A stretch of DNA of 64,000 bases from Phaeobacter sp. G2 (GTDB taxonomy: Bacteria; Pseudomonadota; Alphaproteobacteria; Rhodobacterales; Rhodobacteraceae). The position numbers and the translations under genes were made by a program. This document shows, one piece after another, positions 54,994 to 63,594 of this stretch (positions are counted from its first letter, which is position 1; each line of letters starts with the position of its first letter). The notes under the pieces are model-generated. The model was not told the origin of the DNA. It saw only the letters and a program-made list of their open reading frames with translations, and searched no databases. Location: NCBI GenBank assembly GCA_025163595.1, contig CP104100.1, forward strand, positions 3,472,001-3,536,000, read 5' to 3'.

Positions 54994-55974
54994 ATGACGT
55001 CTAAAATCTCTACCAAAATGGCTTTTGCAGCCTCTGCGCTGGCGCTTGCGGCCTCAGGCGCTGCTGCGGAAAGCTGGGATATGCCGATGGCCTATTCCGC
55101 AACCAACTTCCACTCTGAAATGGGTGTTGTTTTTGCCGATAAGGTGCGTGACTACACTGGCGGCGATATCGACATTACCGTGCATCCTGGCGGCTCCCTG
55201 TTTAAGGGCGGCGAAATCAAACGCGCTGTGCAGACCGGCCAGGCCCCCATTGGGGAACGCTTCATGTCCGCCCATGCCAATGAGGCGCCGCTGCTGGGCT
55301 GGGACAACCTGCCCTTTGTTGCCACCACCTATGCGGACAATGAAAAACTGTGGCACGCCGCCAAAGATAAGGTGAACGCCCAGCTTTCGGACCTCAACCT
55401 GGTGGCGCTCTATACCTGCCCATGGCCGGGTCAGGGGTTCTATTTCAACAAGGAAGTGACCTCCTCCAGCGACACCCAGGGCATCAAGTTCCGCAGTTAT
55501 AACACAGCCACGGCCACCTTCGCCGAAAAGCTGGGCATGATCCCGGTGCAGGTAGAAGCCGCCGAGCTGAGCCAGGCGCTGGCCACCGGTGTGGCCGAGG
55601 CCTTTATCTCGTCCGGCTCGACCGGCTATGACCGCAAGGTCTGGGAAAACCTGAGTCATTATTACAAGGTCAACGCCTGGTTGCCGCGCAACTATGTCAT
55701 GGTCAACAAACAGATCTGGGAAGGCCTGAGCGCCGAAACCCAGGGCCAGGTGCAAAAGGCTGCCGATGAGACCGGGGCTGCCTGCTCTGCCAAATCCGAA
55801 GAACTGGCCAACTGGTACTTTGAGCAGCTGTCAGAAAATGGCATGACCGTGACCGACGCAGGCCCGGAATTCCTGGGTGAGCTGCAGGAAATCGGCGCCA
55901 AGATGACCGCTGACTGGTTGGCATCTGCCGGTGATGATGGTCAGGCCATCCTGGACGCCTATAACGCGAACTAA
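54994..55974 (+). CDS. TRAP transporter substrate-binding protein (DctP family)
   Basis: A 326-residue periplasmic protein with a Sec signal (STKMAFAASALALAASGAAA-ES). The mature part shows WDMPMAYSATNFHSEMGVVF, VHPGGSLFKGGEIKRAVQTG (ligand domain), FISSGSTGYDRKVWENLSHY and NYVMVNKQIWEGL, the usual DctP blocks. TRAP systems use a sodium gradient; the ligand is generally an organic acid, here unknown. AGGGAGA precedes ATG 54994; the frame opens 96 bases earlier. An intrinsic terminator follows before the permease genes, probably to make more binding protein than permease. Confidence 0.93.
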   Translation: MTSKISTKMAFAASALALAASGAAAESWDMPMAYSATNFHSEMGVVFADKVRDYTGGDIDITVHPGGSLFKGGEIKRAVQTGQAPIGERFMSAHANEAPLLGWDNLPFVATTYADNEKLWHAAKDKVNAQLSDLNLVALYTCPWPGQGFYFNKEVTSSSDTQGIKFRSYNTATATFAEKLGMIPVQVEAAELSQALATGVAEAFISSGSTGYDRKVWENLSHYYKVNAWLPRNYVMVNKQIWEGLSAETQGQVQKAADETGAACSAKSEELANWYFEQLSENGMTVTDAGPEFLGELQEIGAKMTADWLASAGDDGQAILDAYNAN

Positions 55975-55992
55975 GGCCAACATCTCTCACCT

Positions 55993-56030
55993 GACGGCTC
56001 CTGCTCTACCAGCGAGGGGCCGTCTTTTTT
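55993..56030 (+). terminator. terminator/attenuator inside the TRAP operon
   Basis: GACGGCTCCT (55993-56002) pairs with AGGGGCCGTC (56015-56024), one G-U pair, followed by TTTTTT. It lies between the binding-protein gene and the small permease gene; some read-through must occur, giving graded expression. Confidence 0.82.
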
Positions 56031-56052
56031 GACTGCACTTTGGGGGATGGGC

Positions 56053-56766
56053 ATGCGTGACTGGCAACCGTTTCTGGGCCTGCCGCTCTGGGTTTGGCTT
56101 TTTGTTATTCCAACTCTTCTGGCACTGGCCTGTCTGACTGCTCCGTCTCGGATGGGGCGGGCCCTGCGGCCACTGCAGGCGCTACTGGATCGACTGTATC
56201 TATGGTCTGGCGTGCTCGCCGCGATCTGTATGGTCACGATCCTTTTGCTTATCGTGGCGCAAATGGTGGCCCGCTGGAGCAGCCTGACCTTCCCAGGTTC
56301 CACCGAATATGCAGGCTATGCCATGGCAGCGACCTCCTTTTTTGCTTTGGCCCATGCGCTGACCCGTGGCGCCCATATCCGGGTGTCGATCTTTCTCAAC
56401 ACCGGGCATCACTTTGGCCTGTGGCTGGATGCGGTCGCCATGTGGATCGCGGCCATTACCGCCACTTATTTTGCCCGCTTTGCCATCAAGACCAACATTA
56501 TGTCGGAGATGCTGAATGACCGTACCCAGGGGCAGGACTTTACCCCGGAGTGGCTGATCTCCGCCTTGAAGATGTTTGTCAGCGCACCGTCCCAATGGGG
56601 CAAGCTATGGGCTGAAACCGGCGGTGACTGGGTCTATACCCCAGTCTGGCTGCCGCAACTGCCCATGTCGATTGGCACCGTGCTGCTGGCGCTGGCGCTA
56701 TGGGACTATCTGTGTCGTCTGCTGATCACCCGCCGGGCCAGCATCACTTCGGAGGCCGTGGAATAA
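56053..56766 (+). CDS. TRAP transporter small permease (DctQ family)
   Basis: A 237-residue inner-membrane protein, longer than many DctQ proteins (often 160-200). An additional N-terminal span (WVWLFVIPTLLALACLTA) precedes the four DctQ core spans (first LYLWSGVLAAICMVTILLLI); the loop with RWSSLTFPGSTEYAGYAMAA and the amphipathic region ALTRGAHIRVSIFL are family landmarks. I prefer ATG 56053 (GGGGGA upstream); ATG 56047 and TTG 56029 are also in frame. Its stop shares one base with the start of the large permease gene. Confidence 0.88.
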   Translation: MRDWQPFLGLPLWVWLFVIPTLLALACLTAPSRMGRALRPLQALLDRLYLWSGVLAAICMVTILLLIVAQMVARWSSLTFPGSTEYAGYAMAATSFFALAHALTRGAHIRVSIFLNTGHHFGLWLDAVAMWIAAITATYFARFAIKTNIMSEMLNDRTQGQDFTPEWLISALKMFVSAPSQWGKLWAETGGDWVYTPVWLPQLPMSIGTVLLALALWDYLCRLLITRRASITSEAVE

Positions 56767-58082
56767 TGGGCGAGATCTACACAACCCTTATCTTTGTATT
56801 TGTTCTCTTTGCTCTGCTGGGCAGTTCCGTCTGGATTGGTCTGGCGCTGATGGGAGTCGCCTGGTTTGGCATGGAGCTGTTCACCACCCGCCCTGCCGGG
56901 GACGCGATGATCACCACCATCTGGACCGGGGCCTCCAGCTGGACCCTGACGGCGCTGCCGCTGTTCATCTGGATGGGAGAGATCCTCTATCGGACCCGCC
57001 TGTCACAGGACATGTTTCGCGGCCTCGCCCCCTGGATGCGCTGGCTGCCTGGTGGGCTGCTACACACCAATATTGCCGGCTGCACCATCTTTGCCGCCGT
57101 GTCCGGCTCCTCCGCAGCGACGCTGACAACCGTCGGCAAGATGTCGATCCCCGAGCTGCGCAAACGGGGCTACCCGGAATACATGATCGTCGGCACCCTG
57201 GCTGGCGCCGCCACGCTGGGGCTGATGATCCCGCCCTCGCTGACGTTGATCGTCTATGGCGTGTCGATCAATGAATCGATTACCAAGCTGTTCATGGCCG
57301 GTATTTTCCCAGGCCTGGTGCTGGCCAGTCTGTTCATGGCCTATATCATCGGCTGGCATTTCTTTGCCAAGGACCAGCGACCCAAACCAGAACCCGCCAT
57401 GTCCTTTGGCCAGATGCTGGCCGAGAGCCGTTTTCTGATCCCGGTGCTGATGTTGGTTACTGCGGTGATCGGCTCGATGTACCTCGGACTTGCCACCGCC
57501 ACCGAGGCGGCTGCTGTGGGGGTGCTTGGTGCGCTGACACTGGCGCTGTTTCAGGGCTCGCTGAGCTGGAGCACCTTTGCTGAATCCCTGATGGGGGCCA
57601 CCCGGACCTCTGCCATGATTGCGCTGATCCTGATGGGAGCGTCGTTCCTGTCGCTGGCCATGGGCTTTACCGGGTTGCCCCGGGCGCTGGCGGCCTGGAT
57701 TGATCAGATGAACCTGTCTCCGCTGGTGCTGATTGTGGCGCTCACGCTGTTCTATGTGGTGCTTGGCATGTTCCTGGATGGGATTTCCTCGGTGGTACTG
57801 ACCATGGCCATCGTTGAGCCAATGATCCGTCAGGCCGGTATTGATGTGATCTGGTTTGGCATCTTCATCGTGGTGGTGGTTGAAATGGCGCAGGTGACGC
57901 CGCCAATTGGCTTTAACCTGTTTGTACTGCAAAGCATGACCCGCCACGAGATCTCTTATATTGCCAAGACCGCGATCCCCATGGTTGGCCTGATGCTGGT
58001 CATGGTGGTGATCCTGGTCGCCTGGCCCGAGCTGGCAACCTGGCTGCCCAACAATCTGCGCAGCGGACCATCTGGCGGATAG
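56766..58082 (+). CDS. TRAP transporter large permease (DctM family)
   Basis: A 438-residue, about twelve-span membrane protein that carries the sodium-coupled transport path. Starts at ATG 56766, overlapping the previous TAA by one base. DctM marks: FAAVSGSSAATLTTVGKMSI, EYMIVGTLAGAATLGLMIPP and ATATEAAAVGVLGALT (sodium-site-like turns), MFLDGISSVVLTMAIVEPMI, AQVTPPIGFNLFVLQSM. Full length and intact. It completes the TRAP system with the small permease and binding protein encoded upstream, and is followed by an SBF-like gene after four bases. Confidence 0.94.
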   Translation: MGEIYTTLIFVFVLFALLGSSVWIGLALMGVAWFGMELFTTRPAGDAMITTIWTGASSWTLTALPLFIWMGEILYRTRLSQDMFRGLAPWMRWLPGGLLHTNIAGCTIFAAVSGSSAATLTTVGKMSIPELRKRGYPEYMIVGTLAGAATLGLMIPPSLTLIVYGVSINESITKLFMAGIFPGLVLASLFMAYIIGWHFFAKDQRPKPEPAMSFGQMLAESRFLIPVLMLVTAVIGSMYLGLATATEAAAVGVLGALTLALFQGSLSWSTFAESLMGATRTSAMIALILMGASFLSLAMGFTGLPRALAAWIDQMNLSPLVLIVALTLFYVVLGMFLDGISSVVLTMAIVEPMIRQAGIDVIWFGIFIVVVVEMAQVTPPIGFNLFVLQSMTRHEISYIAKTAIPMVGLMLVMVVILVAWPELATWLPNNLRSGPSGG

Positions 58083-58086
58083 CAAA

Positions 58087-59025
58087 ATGATAGAGCTGTT
58101 GACCATTGTCGCCCGCTATGGGCGGGCGGCCATGGTGTTTGGGTTGCTGGCAGGGTTTGCCTTGCCCCAGCTGGCCGCAACGCTCAAACCCTGGCTGCCC
58201 GAGCTGGTGGCCGGGTTGTTGTTTTTAAACGGCTTTCGCATTGGCGCATCACGCGCCTTGGCAGGGCTGCGCGAAGGTATCTCCAGCCTCAAGACCGTTG
58301 TAGTGTTGCAAATGATCCTGCCAGTTGTGGCGCTGCTTTGTTTTGCCGGACTGGGGCTGCTGGCCACGCCGCTGGCCATTGCCGTGATCCTGATGCTGGC
58401 TGCCCCCTCCCTCACCGGAAGCCCCAATATCACACAGCTGATGGGTCATGCCCCGGAGCCCGCCTTTCGGCTGATGATCCTTGGCACCGCCCTGATGCCC
58501 TTGACTGTGTTGCCAGTGCTGTTGCTGCTGCCCGAGCTCGGCGATGCCCAAACCGTCCTGCTGGCGGCGCTGCGTTTGAGTGGCACGATCGCCCTGACAG
58601 TCGGGCTGGCATTTACCTGTCGCCACTTGCTTGCCCGCGATCTGAAAGAGCGCATGGCCAGCGCGGTGGATGGGCTAACAATTGTGGCACTGGTGGTGAT
58701 CGTGATTGGCCTGATGGCAGCGCTTGGCCCTGCCTTCCACAGCGCCCCCTGGCCTGTGGCGCAATGGATGCTGCTGGCCCTGTGCCTCAACTTTGGCCTG
58801 CAATACGCCTGCTTTCGCTGGCTTATGTGGCGGGGAGGTCGCAGGATCGCGGTGCCCACCTCTGTGGTGGCCGGAAACAGAAACGTTGCGCTGTTTCTGA
58901 TCGCCCTGCCCGCCAGCACCACCGAGCCGCTCCTGATCTTTCTCGGCTGTTACCAAGTCCCAATGTATTTGACCGCTGTGGTGATGCGACCAATCTACGC
59001 AAAGGCCCTGAGCCCGCCTCCGTGA
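58087..59025 (+). CDS. SBF-like (bile acid:sodium symporter fold) membrane protein
   Basis: A 312-residue integral membrane protein with about nine or ten hydrophobic helices. The arrangement and SVVAGNRNVALFLIALPA in the C-terminal half (equivalent to the conserved crossing helix of sodium/bile acid symporters) together with PSLTGSPNITQLMGHAPEPA in the first half suggest an SBF/BASS-related carrier, though it is divergent. It begins four bases after the TRAP large permease stop and is very probably in the same transcript, where it may export a pathway product or import another precursor. Not certain; it could belong to a neighbouring transporter family of the same clan. Confidence 0.65.
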   Translation: MIELLTIVARYGRAAMVFGLLAGFALPQLAATLKPWLPELVAGLLFLNGFRIGASRALAGLREGISSLKTVVVLQMILPVVALLCFAGLGLLATPLAIAVILMLAAPSLTGSPNITQLMGHAPEPAFRLMILGTALMPLTVLPVLLLLPELGDAQTVLLAALRLSGTIALTVGLAFTCRHLLARDLKERMASAVDGLTIVALVVIVIGLMAALGPAFHSAPWPVAQWMLLALCLNFGLQYACFRWLMWRGGRRIAVPTSVVAGNRNVALFLIALPASTTEPLLIFLGCYQVPMYLTAVVMRPIYAKALSPPP

Positions 59026-59057
59026 CAGAGCCAGAACAGGCCCATGGTCCTCCACCA

Positions 59058-59828
59058 TTACCCAGGGAAGATGCGCGCCATCTCGGCGTCGAACTTGGCC
59101 CAGCTGAGCACCGCCCGATTGCCTGCCAGCCCGTGATAATAGGATTTGCCACTAGAGGTCGGCAACCCGGCCCAGATCTTTGACAAATTATGCATGAAAT
59201 CCTTGCGGCTCATGTCATTGGCCATCATTGCGCTCAAGCCCGCTTCTTCGAGCAGCTGATGCGCCAGACGGTCCTGAAGTTTTGGCGAAAACACATCGCC
59301 ACGTTTGGCGCCCACATGATTGGCAAGACGTTTCAGGGTGGCGGGAATGAACTGATAGCGACCAATGGCGTGCTGTTGCCCCGGCGTGCGGGCGATCCAA
59401 TCGTAGATCTCTCCCAGGGTCATTGCGGTTGGGCGTTTGCGGGGTTTGACAGTGGCGGCATGTTGCACCGCATCATACTGCGCCCCTCCGGCCTCGGCGC
59501 TGGCGATCAGCTGCATCAGCTTTGCCACCGCCCCTTTGGCCACGCCCCGCGGCAGCGCCCGGAACAGGCTGGTGCCGCGACGATCGGCAAACAGGCTGGC
59601 AAGATTGGCCTGCACCGCTTCCATCTCAGCCTCTAGCCCCTCTGGCGCGGGCTTGGCCGTCAGCACGGATACCGGGCTATGGCGCGCCAATACTGGCTGT
59701 ACAGCTGTATTTCCTTGGCCAAAGAAATCCTCATTCACAATGGAGAACTGCTCTGTGGCGCTGCTTTGCACCGCGCTGAGCGCAAAAACGATGTAGGTGA
59801 GAGGCAAAGCCAAGCAGGTTTTGTTCAT
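59058..59828 (-). CDS. exported lambda-lysozyme-like (GH104-type) protein
   Basis: A 256-residue protein with a Sec signal peptide (LALPLTYIVFALSAVQS, cleavage near SSA-TE). The C-terminal half (about 110-256) reads LMQLIASAEAGGAQYDAVQH, MTLGEIYDW, AIGRYQFIPATLKRLANHVG, FSPKLQDRLAHQLLEEAG and LSKIWAGLPTSSGKSYY, paralleling the lambda endolysin R fold (SEG..YD, AGRYQ, FSPxxQD, IWASLP). A glutamate in IASAEAG is the likely catalytic acid. It probably cleaves peptidoglycan glycan strands in the periplasm; no phage genes are near, so it is chromosomal rather than a prophage endolysin. AGAAGG precedes ATG 59828; upstream in-frame codons are not conserved. Confidence 0.7.
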   Translation of the reverse strand: MNKTCLALPLTYIVFALSAVQSSATEQFSIVNEDFFGQGNTAVQPVLARHSPVSVLTAKPAPEGLEAEMEAVQANLASLFADRRGTSLFRALPRGVAKGAVAKLMQLIASAEAGGAQYDAVQHAATVKPRKRPTAMTLGEIYDWIARTPGQQHAIGRYQFIPATLKRLANHVGAKRGDVFSPKLQDRLAHQLLEEAGLSAMMANDMSRKDFMHNLSKIWAGLPTSSGKSYYHGLAGNRAVLSWAKFDAEMARIFPG

Positions 59829-60073
59829 ATCAGCCTTCTGTCTGAAACTGCGGTCCTGCCCAAAATAGCGGGGCGGAATTGAGATTTCCTTTACCGCGTT
59901 CCTATGATCGTGGCCTGCCGTCCCCTTTCCCGCTATCACTCTACCGATGTTTCTCCGGGGAACACCTCTCCATCGCGCTATTTAAGGCGCATTTTTGGTG
60001 GCATCCTATCGCAAGGATTTGATAGGCAAGGCTGAACGCTGTCTCAGGACACCCCCAGCACCGGAGTGTAGCA

Positions 60074-61000
60074 ATGATCCTTTGTTGCGGTGACGCCTTG
60101 ATCGACATGATGCCAATTGCTCCGCAGCCGGGCACCATCGCCTATGTGCCAAAGCCCGGCGGGGCAGTGCTCAATACCGCCGTAGCCCTGGGACGTCTTG
60201 GGGCACCGGTTGGCCTGCTTACCGGGGTGTCACATGACATGTTCGGCCAGCAACTGGCGGCACATATAAGCCACTCCCATGTGGATACCGCGCATCTCCT
60301 GTGGTCGGATCGCCCCACAACCCTGGCCTTTGTACAGCTGGTGGACGGACAGGCCTCCTATTGTTTTTACGATGAAAACTCTGCCGGGCGGATGCTGGAT
60401 ATTGCCGACATCCCAGCCCTGCCCAATGCGGTCACTACCCTGTTTTTTGGCGGTATCAGCCTTGCCAGAGATCCCGCCAGTGATTGCTACGCCGCGCTCC
60501 TGGAACGCGAAGCGCCTACACGGGTGGTCATGGTTGATCCCAATATCCGCCCGGACTTTATCAAGGACGCAGCCCGCTACCGCCAGCGACTGGACCGCAT
60601 GATGGCGCAGGCTGATATTGTAAAAGTCTCCGACGAAGATCTGAACTGGCTGTTCCCTGCGCCCCAAAGCGACGAACAAAAGGTGACACGGTTGTTGGCG
60701 CTGGGGCCTGCGCTGGTGGTTGTTACACGTGGCGATGAGGGCGCAGATGGTTTTATGACCAATGGCACCCACATACACATACCTGCGGCACCGGCAAAGG
60801 TCGTCGATACAGTTGGCGCTGGTGACACCTTCAATGCGGGCCTTCTGGCCAAGCTGTCCGAGCTGAACTGCCTCAGCAAGGATCAGGTAAAGGCACTGCC
60901 CCCAAAGATACTTCACACCGCTTTGAACCATGGTGCAAAGGTCGCTGCCAAAACTGTTGCGCGCGAAGGCGCTGACCCACCCTGGGCAGAGGACCTTTGA
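60074..61000 (+). CDS. PfkB-family carbohydrate kinase (fructokinase-like)
   Basis: A 308-residue ribokinase-fold enzyme that phosphorylates a sugar using ATP. The N-terminal GDALIDMMP and GGAVLNTAVALGRLGAPVGL match the first PfkB signature; the second, VDTVGAGDTFNAGLL, contains the catalytic aspartate and anion hole (about residues 246-260). VVMVDPNIRPDFI and DIVKVSDEDLNWLF are further landmarks common in fructokinases. GGAG precedes ATG 60074. No sugar transporter is adjacent, so it appears to be a stand-alone kinase, convergent with the aminotransferase gene. Substrate probably fructose or a related ketose, by similarity only. Confidence 0.9.
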   Translation: MILCCGDALIDMMPIAPQPGTIAYVPKPGGAVLNTAVALGRLGAPVGLLTGVSHDMFGQQLAAHISHSHVDTAHLLWSDRPTTLAFVQLVDGQASYCFYDENSAGRMLDIADIPALPNAVTTLFFGGISLARDPASDCYAALLEREAPTRVVMVDPNIRPDFIKDAARYRQRLDRMMAQADIVKVSDEDLNWLFPAPQSDEQKVTRLLALGPALVVVTRGDEGADGFMTNGTHIHIPAAPAKVVDTVGAGDTFNAGLLAKLSELNCLSKDQVKALPPKILHTALNHGAKVAAKTVAREGADPPWAEDL

Positions 61001-61087
61001 CTTGGCCCCTGCCCTATGTGTGGCACGGCAATCTGGCCTGAGCAGGTTATGAAGCCGGACACTGCCTGCACGCCCTGCCCCCAAATC

Positions 61088-61162
61088 TGGCCTGCATTCC
61101 TGTCGGGGCTGGTTTCAAGTCGGGACTGGATTCAAGCCGCGCCTGCGTTCAACTCGGGGCTG
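61088..61162. repeat. imperfect 17-base tandem repeat
   Basis: Units TGGCCTGCATTCCTGTC (61088), GGGGCTGGTTTCAAGTC (61105), GGGACTGGATTCAAGCC (61122), GCGCCTGCGTTCAACTC (61139) and a partial GGGGCTG (61156). The last units overlap the 3' end of the aminotransferase gene and encode or alter its final residues. Pattern CTGNNTTCNNNNC is kept in every full unit. Confidence 0.75.
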
Positions 61163-62348
61163 TCATCACCTCATGCACCGCCCGAATGAGCCAGCCAATA
61201 TCATCCGGTCCAAGCCGCGCAACGTTGACCCGGGCGCCTTTCACCACATGGATGCCGTGGTCACGTGTCAAGGCGACCTCTTGGGGCGCCGTCAGCGGCA
61301 GCAGAGAAAACATCCCCGATTGCCTGGCAAGATATGCCAAATCCTGGGTACCAAATGTGTCGCCCTCCGCCTGAGCGATGTCCCTGCGCACCTGGGCTAC
61401 GCGAGCCCGCATCTGATCCAGCTCCTGCAACCAAAGGGCCTTCAGCTTTTGGTCTTGCAGGATTTCACGCACCACAGCGGGACCATGATCCGGTGCATGA
61501 GAGGCCCCCGCGCGCACAATCGCCGAGATCGCCCTGTGCATCCGGGCGCGGTTTGCTTTGCCTGTCTTGACGAAGAGCGCCCCGGCCCGGTCGCGGTATA
61601 TACCAAAGGACTTGGACAGGGTGATGCAGACAATACATTCCGCAAAGCGCGCTGCGATCTGCTGGGCCATTGCGCAATCCGCCTCAAAGCTTTGGGCAAA
61701 GCCGAGATAGGCAAGGTCGATCCACGGCACAATGCCCCGCGCCTCCAGCACAGTCAGCAAAGCCTCAAACTGTTCCGGCGTCAGATCTGCGCCGGTTGGA
61801 TTGTGACAGACTCCTTGCATCAAGAACACATCGCCAGCTTTGGCGGCACTTAACCCGTCGAGCATCTGATCAAAGGTGATCTCGCGCCGGATCGGATCAT
61901 AGTAGGGCACCTGCCTGAACTGGGCACCTGCAGCCTGCAGGATCGGGATGTAATTCCCATAGGTCGGCGTTTGCAGCCAGACAGTCGGCGCATCGGGCAT
62001 CTGCGCCAGAAGATCCGCCATGACCCGCAATGCCACCGCCCCGCCTGCGGTCTGCGCCGCAACCCAGTCACTGTCCACAGCACCGTCACAGGTTTGGCCC
62101 AGGATCTCCTGCCCCAAGAGCGCGCAGTAGTCCGCATCCCCGGTCAGGGCGAGGTAGGATTTGCTCGCCTGTGTTTCAACCAGGCGCTTCTCTGCCTCTT
62201 TGACGACCTGCAGGACCGGCGTTTTTCCCTGCGCATCCTGATAGATTCCAACGGTCAGGTTGAGCTTATCCAAGCGTGGATCTTGCGCAAAATAGTCTGC
62301 TCCGATCATGATCGGGTCGACGGGGTATTCCTCAACTTTTTCAAACAT
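61149..62348 (-). CDS. aromatic/aspartate aminotransferase (TyrB/AspC type)
   Basis: A 399-residue PLP enzyme of fold type I, subgroup I-alpha. The Schiff-base lysine is in ITLSKSFGIYRDRAGAL (about residue 247); the substrate/PLP blocks KLNLTVGIYQDAQGKTPVL, SKSYLALTGDADY, QTPTYGNYIPIL and GVCHNPTGADLTPEQ are all present. Such enzymes transfer the amino group of aromatic amino acids or aspartate to 2-oxoglutarate. AGGGAGAG precedes ATG 62348. It lies 69 bp downstream of a zinc alcohol dehydrogenase gene, probably in the same transcript. Its 3' end runs into a 17-base tandem repeat. Confidence 0.92.
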   Translation of the reverse strand: MFEKVEEYPVDPIMIGADYFAQDPRLDKLNLTVGIYQDAQGKTPVLQVVKEAEKRLVETQASKSYLALTGDADYCALLGQEILGQTCDGAVDSDWVAAQTAGGAVALRVMADLLAQMPDAPTVWLQTPTYGNYIPILQAAGAQFRQVPYYDPIRREITFDQMLDGLSAAKAGDVFLMQGVCHNPTGADLTPEQFEALLTVLEARGIVPWIDLAYLGFAQSFEADCAMAQQIAARFAECIVCITLSKSFGIYRDRAGALFVKTGKANRARMHRAISAIVRAGASHAPDHGPAVVREILQDQKLKALWLQELDQMRARVAQVRRDIAQAEGDTFGTQDLAYLARQSGMFSLLPLTAPQEVALTRDHGIHVVKGARVNVARLGPDDIGWLIRAVHEVMTAPS

Positions 62349-62417
62349 CGCCTGACACTCTCCCTATTCGATTGGCCGCCCAGCAGAGCGCCGCTGATGC
62401 ACAAACCGCCACAAATC

Positions 62418-63455
62418 TCAGAACCGGGTGATGACTGTCGCGCCAACGGACTGGAATTTATTCATGTTTATCAAAGCCTCAGGCGCCTCCGCGAGGCTGA
62501 TTTGTGCTCCCACCAGCCGGGCCGGGTCAAGCTTGCCGCTGGCAACCATGTCCAGCATCGCGCCATAGCGATGCGCCTGCATCCCATGCGAGCCCAGCAG
62601 CTCAATCTCCTGGCCTACAATTTTGGGCATCGGTATCGCAGGTGCTGCGTGCTCTCCCAGCATCAGGCCAACCTGAATATGCTTACCCCGTGGGCGCAGG
62701 CACAGGATGGAATTGGTCATGGTCACAGGATGACCCAATGCATCCAGCGACACATGGGCTCCTCCGCGGGTGATATCGTGGATGGCTTGCGCCACATCTG
62801 CTTCGGTGCCGTTGATGACGGCAACAGCGCCAAGATCCTGTGCAAGGGCCAGTTTGGCGGGATCAAGATCCACCCCAATCACATTCGCCCCGGCAGCCGC
62901 TGCAATCATCACGGCGGACAGGCCCACGCCGCCACAGCCATGCACCGCCACCCATTGACCCGCACTGACCCTGCCCTGATCAATCACCGCGCGGAAAGAG
63001 GTAGCAAACCGGCATCCCAGACTGGCAGCCGTGGCAAAATCCATGCTCTCTGGAAGCGAAACCAGGTTCAGGTCCGCCTGGTGAATGCCGACATATTCGG
63101 CAAAAGATCCCCAGTGAGTAAAGCCAGGTTGCTCCTGGTGCAAACACACCTGTTGATGACCCGCATGGCATTCGGAACAGCTGCCGCAACCGCAGATAAA
63201 GGGCACAGTCACCTTGTCCCCCACCTTCCAGTTGGTCACATCCTTGCCCACCGCCTCGACGACGCCCGCCAGCTCATGTCCTGGAATATGCGGCAGCTCA
63301 ATATCGCTGTCATGCCCCATCCAGCCATGCCAGTCACTGCGACAAACGCCCGTTGCAGCGACCTTCAAGACCACACCATGTGCCTCGGGGCTAGGGTCAT
63401 CGACCGTGACCAGCTTGGGCGCTTCTTGGAACTTTTCAAATAGGACAGCTTTCAT
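62418..63455 (-). CDS. zinc-dependent alcohol dehydrogenase (MDR family)
   Basis: A 345-residue oxidoreductase. Catalytic zinc ligands: Cys in [11 protein letters not shown] (about 38), His in PGHELAGVV (about 60), and a Cys later in GCRFATSF (about 149). The structural zinc lobe [17 protein letters not shown] (about 90-106) has its cysteines. NAD binding: [18 protein letters not shown] (about 170-187). With the neighbouring aminotransferase it could take part in amino acid degradation by an Ehrlich-like route (amino acid to oxo acid to aldehyde to alcohol), though no decarboxylase gene is adjacent. Divergent from an Lrp/AsnC regulator. Confidence 0.92.
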   Translation of the reverse strand: MKAVLFEKFQEAPKLVTVDDPSPEAHGVVLKVAATGVCRSDWHGWMGHDSDIELPHIPGHELAGVVEAVGKDVTNWKVGDKVTVPFICGCGSCSECHAGHQQVCLHQEQPGFTHWGSFAEYVGIHQADLNLVSLPESMDFATAASLGCRFATSFRAVIDQGRVSAGQWVAVHGCGGVGLSAVMIAAAAGANVIGVDLDPAKLALAQDLGAVAVINGTEADVAQAIHDITRGGAHVSLDALGHPVTMTNSILCLRPRGKHIQVGLMLGEHAAPAIPMPKIVGQEIELLGSHGMQAHRYGAMLDMVASGKLDPARLVGAQISLAEAPEALINMNKFQSVGATVITRF

Positions 63456-63594
63456 GGCAGGGTCTTTCCGCTTCAGGGGTGGCTGGAGCCGATCATAACG
63501 CCCTACATGGAAATAACTTTGCTATTCCTGCGTCAAATGCAGTAAATATGAGGGAAAATCCCTCTTTAAGAACAAGTTTTTGAAAGACTCCCCC

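Noticed and set aside
61971..63443. Plus-strand open frame of 490 codons
   Set aside because: Antisense across the aminotransferase and alcohol dehydrogenase genes, both of which have full family motifs.
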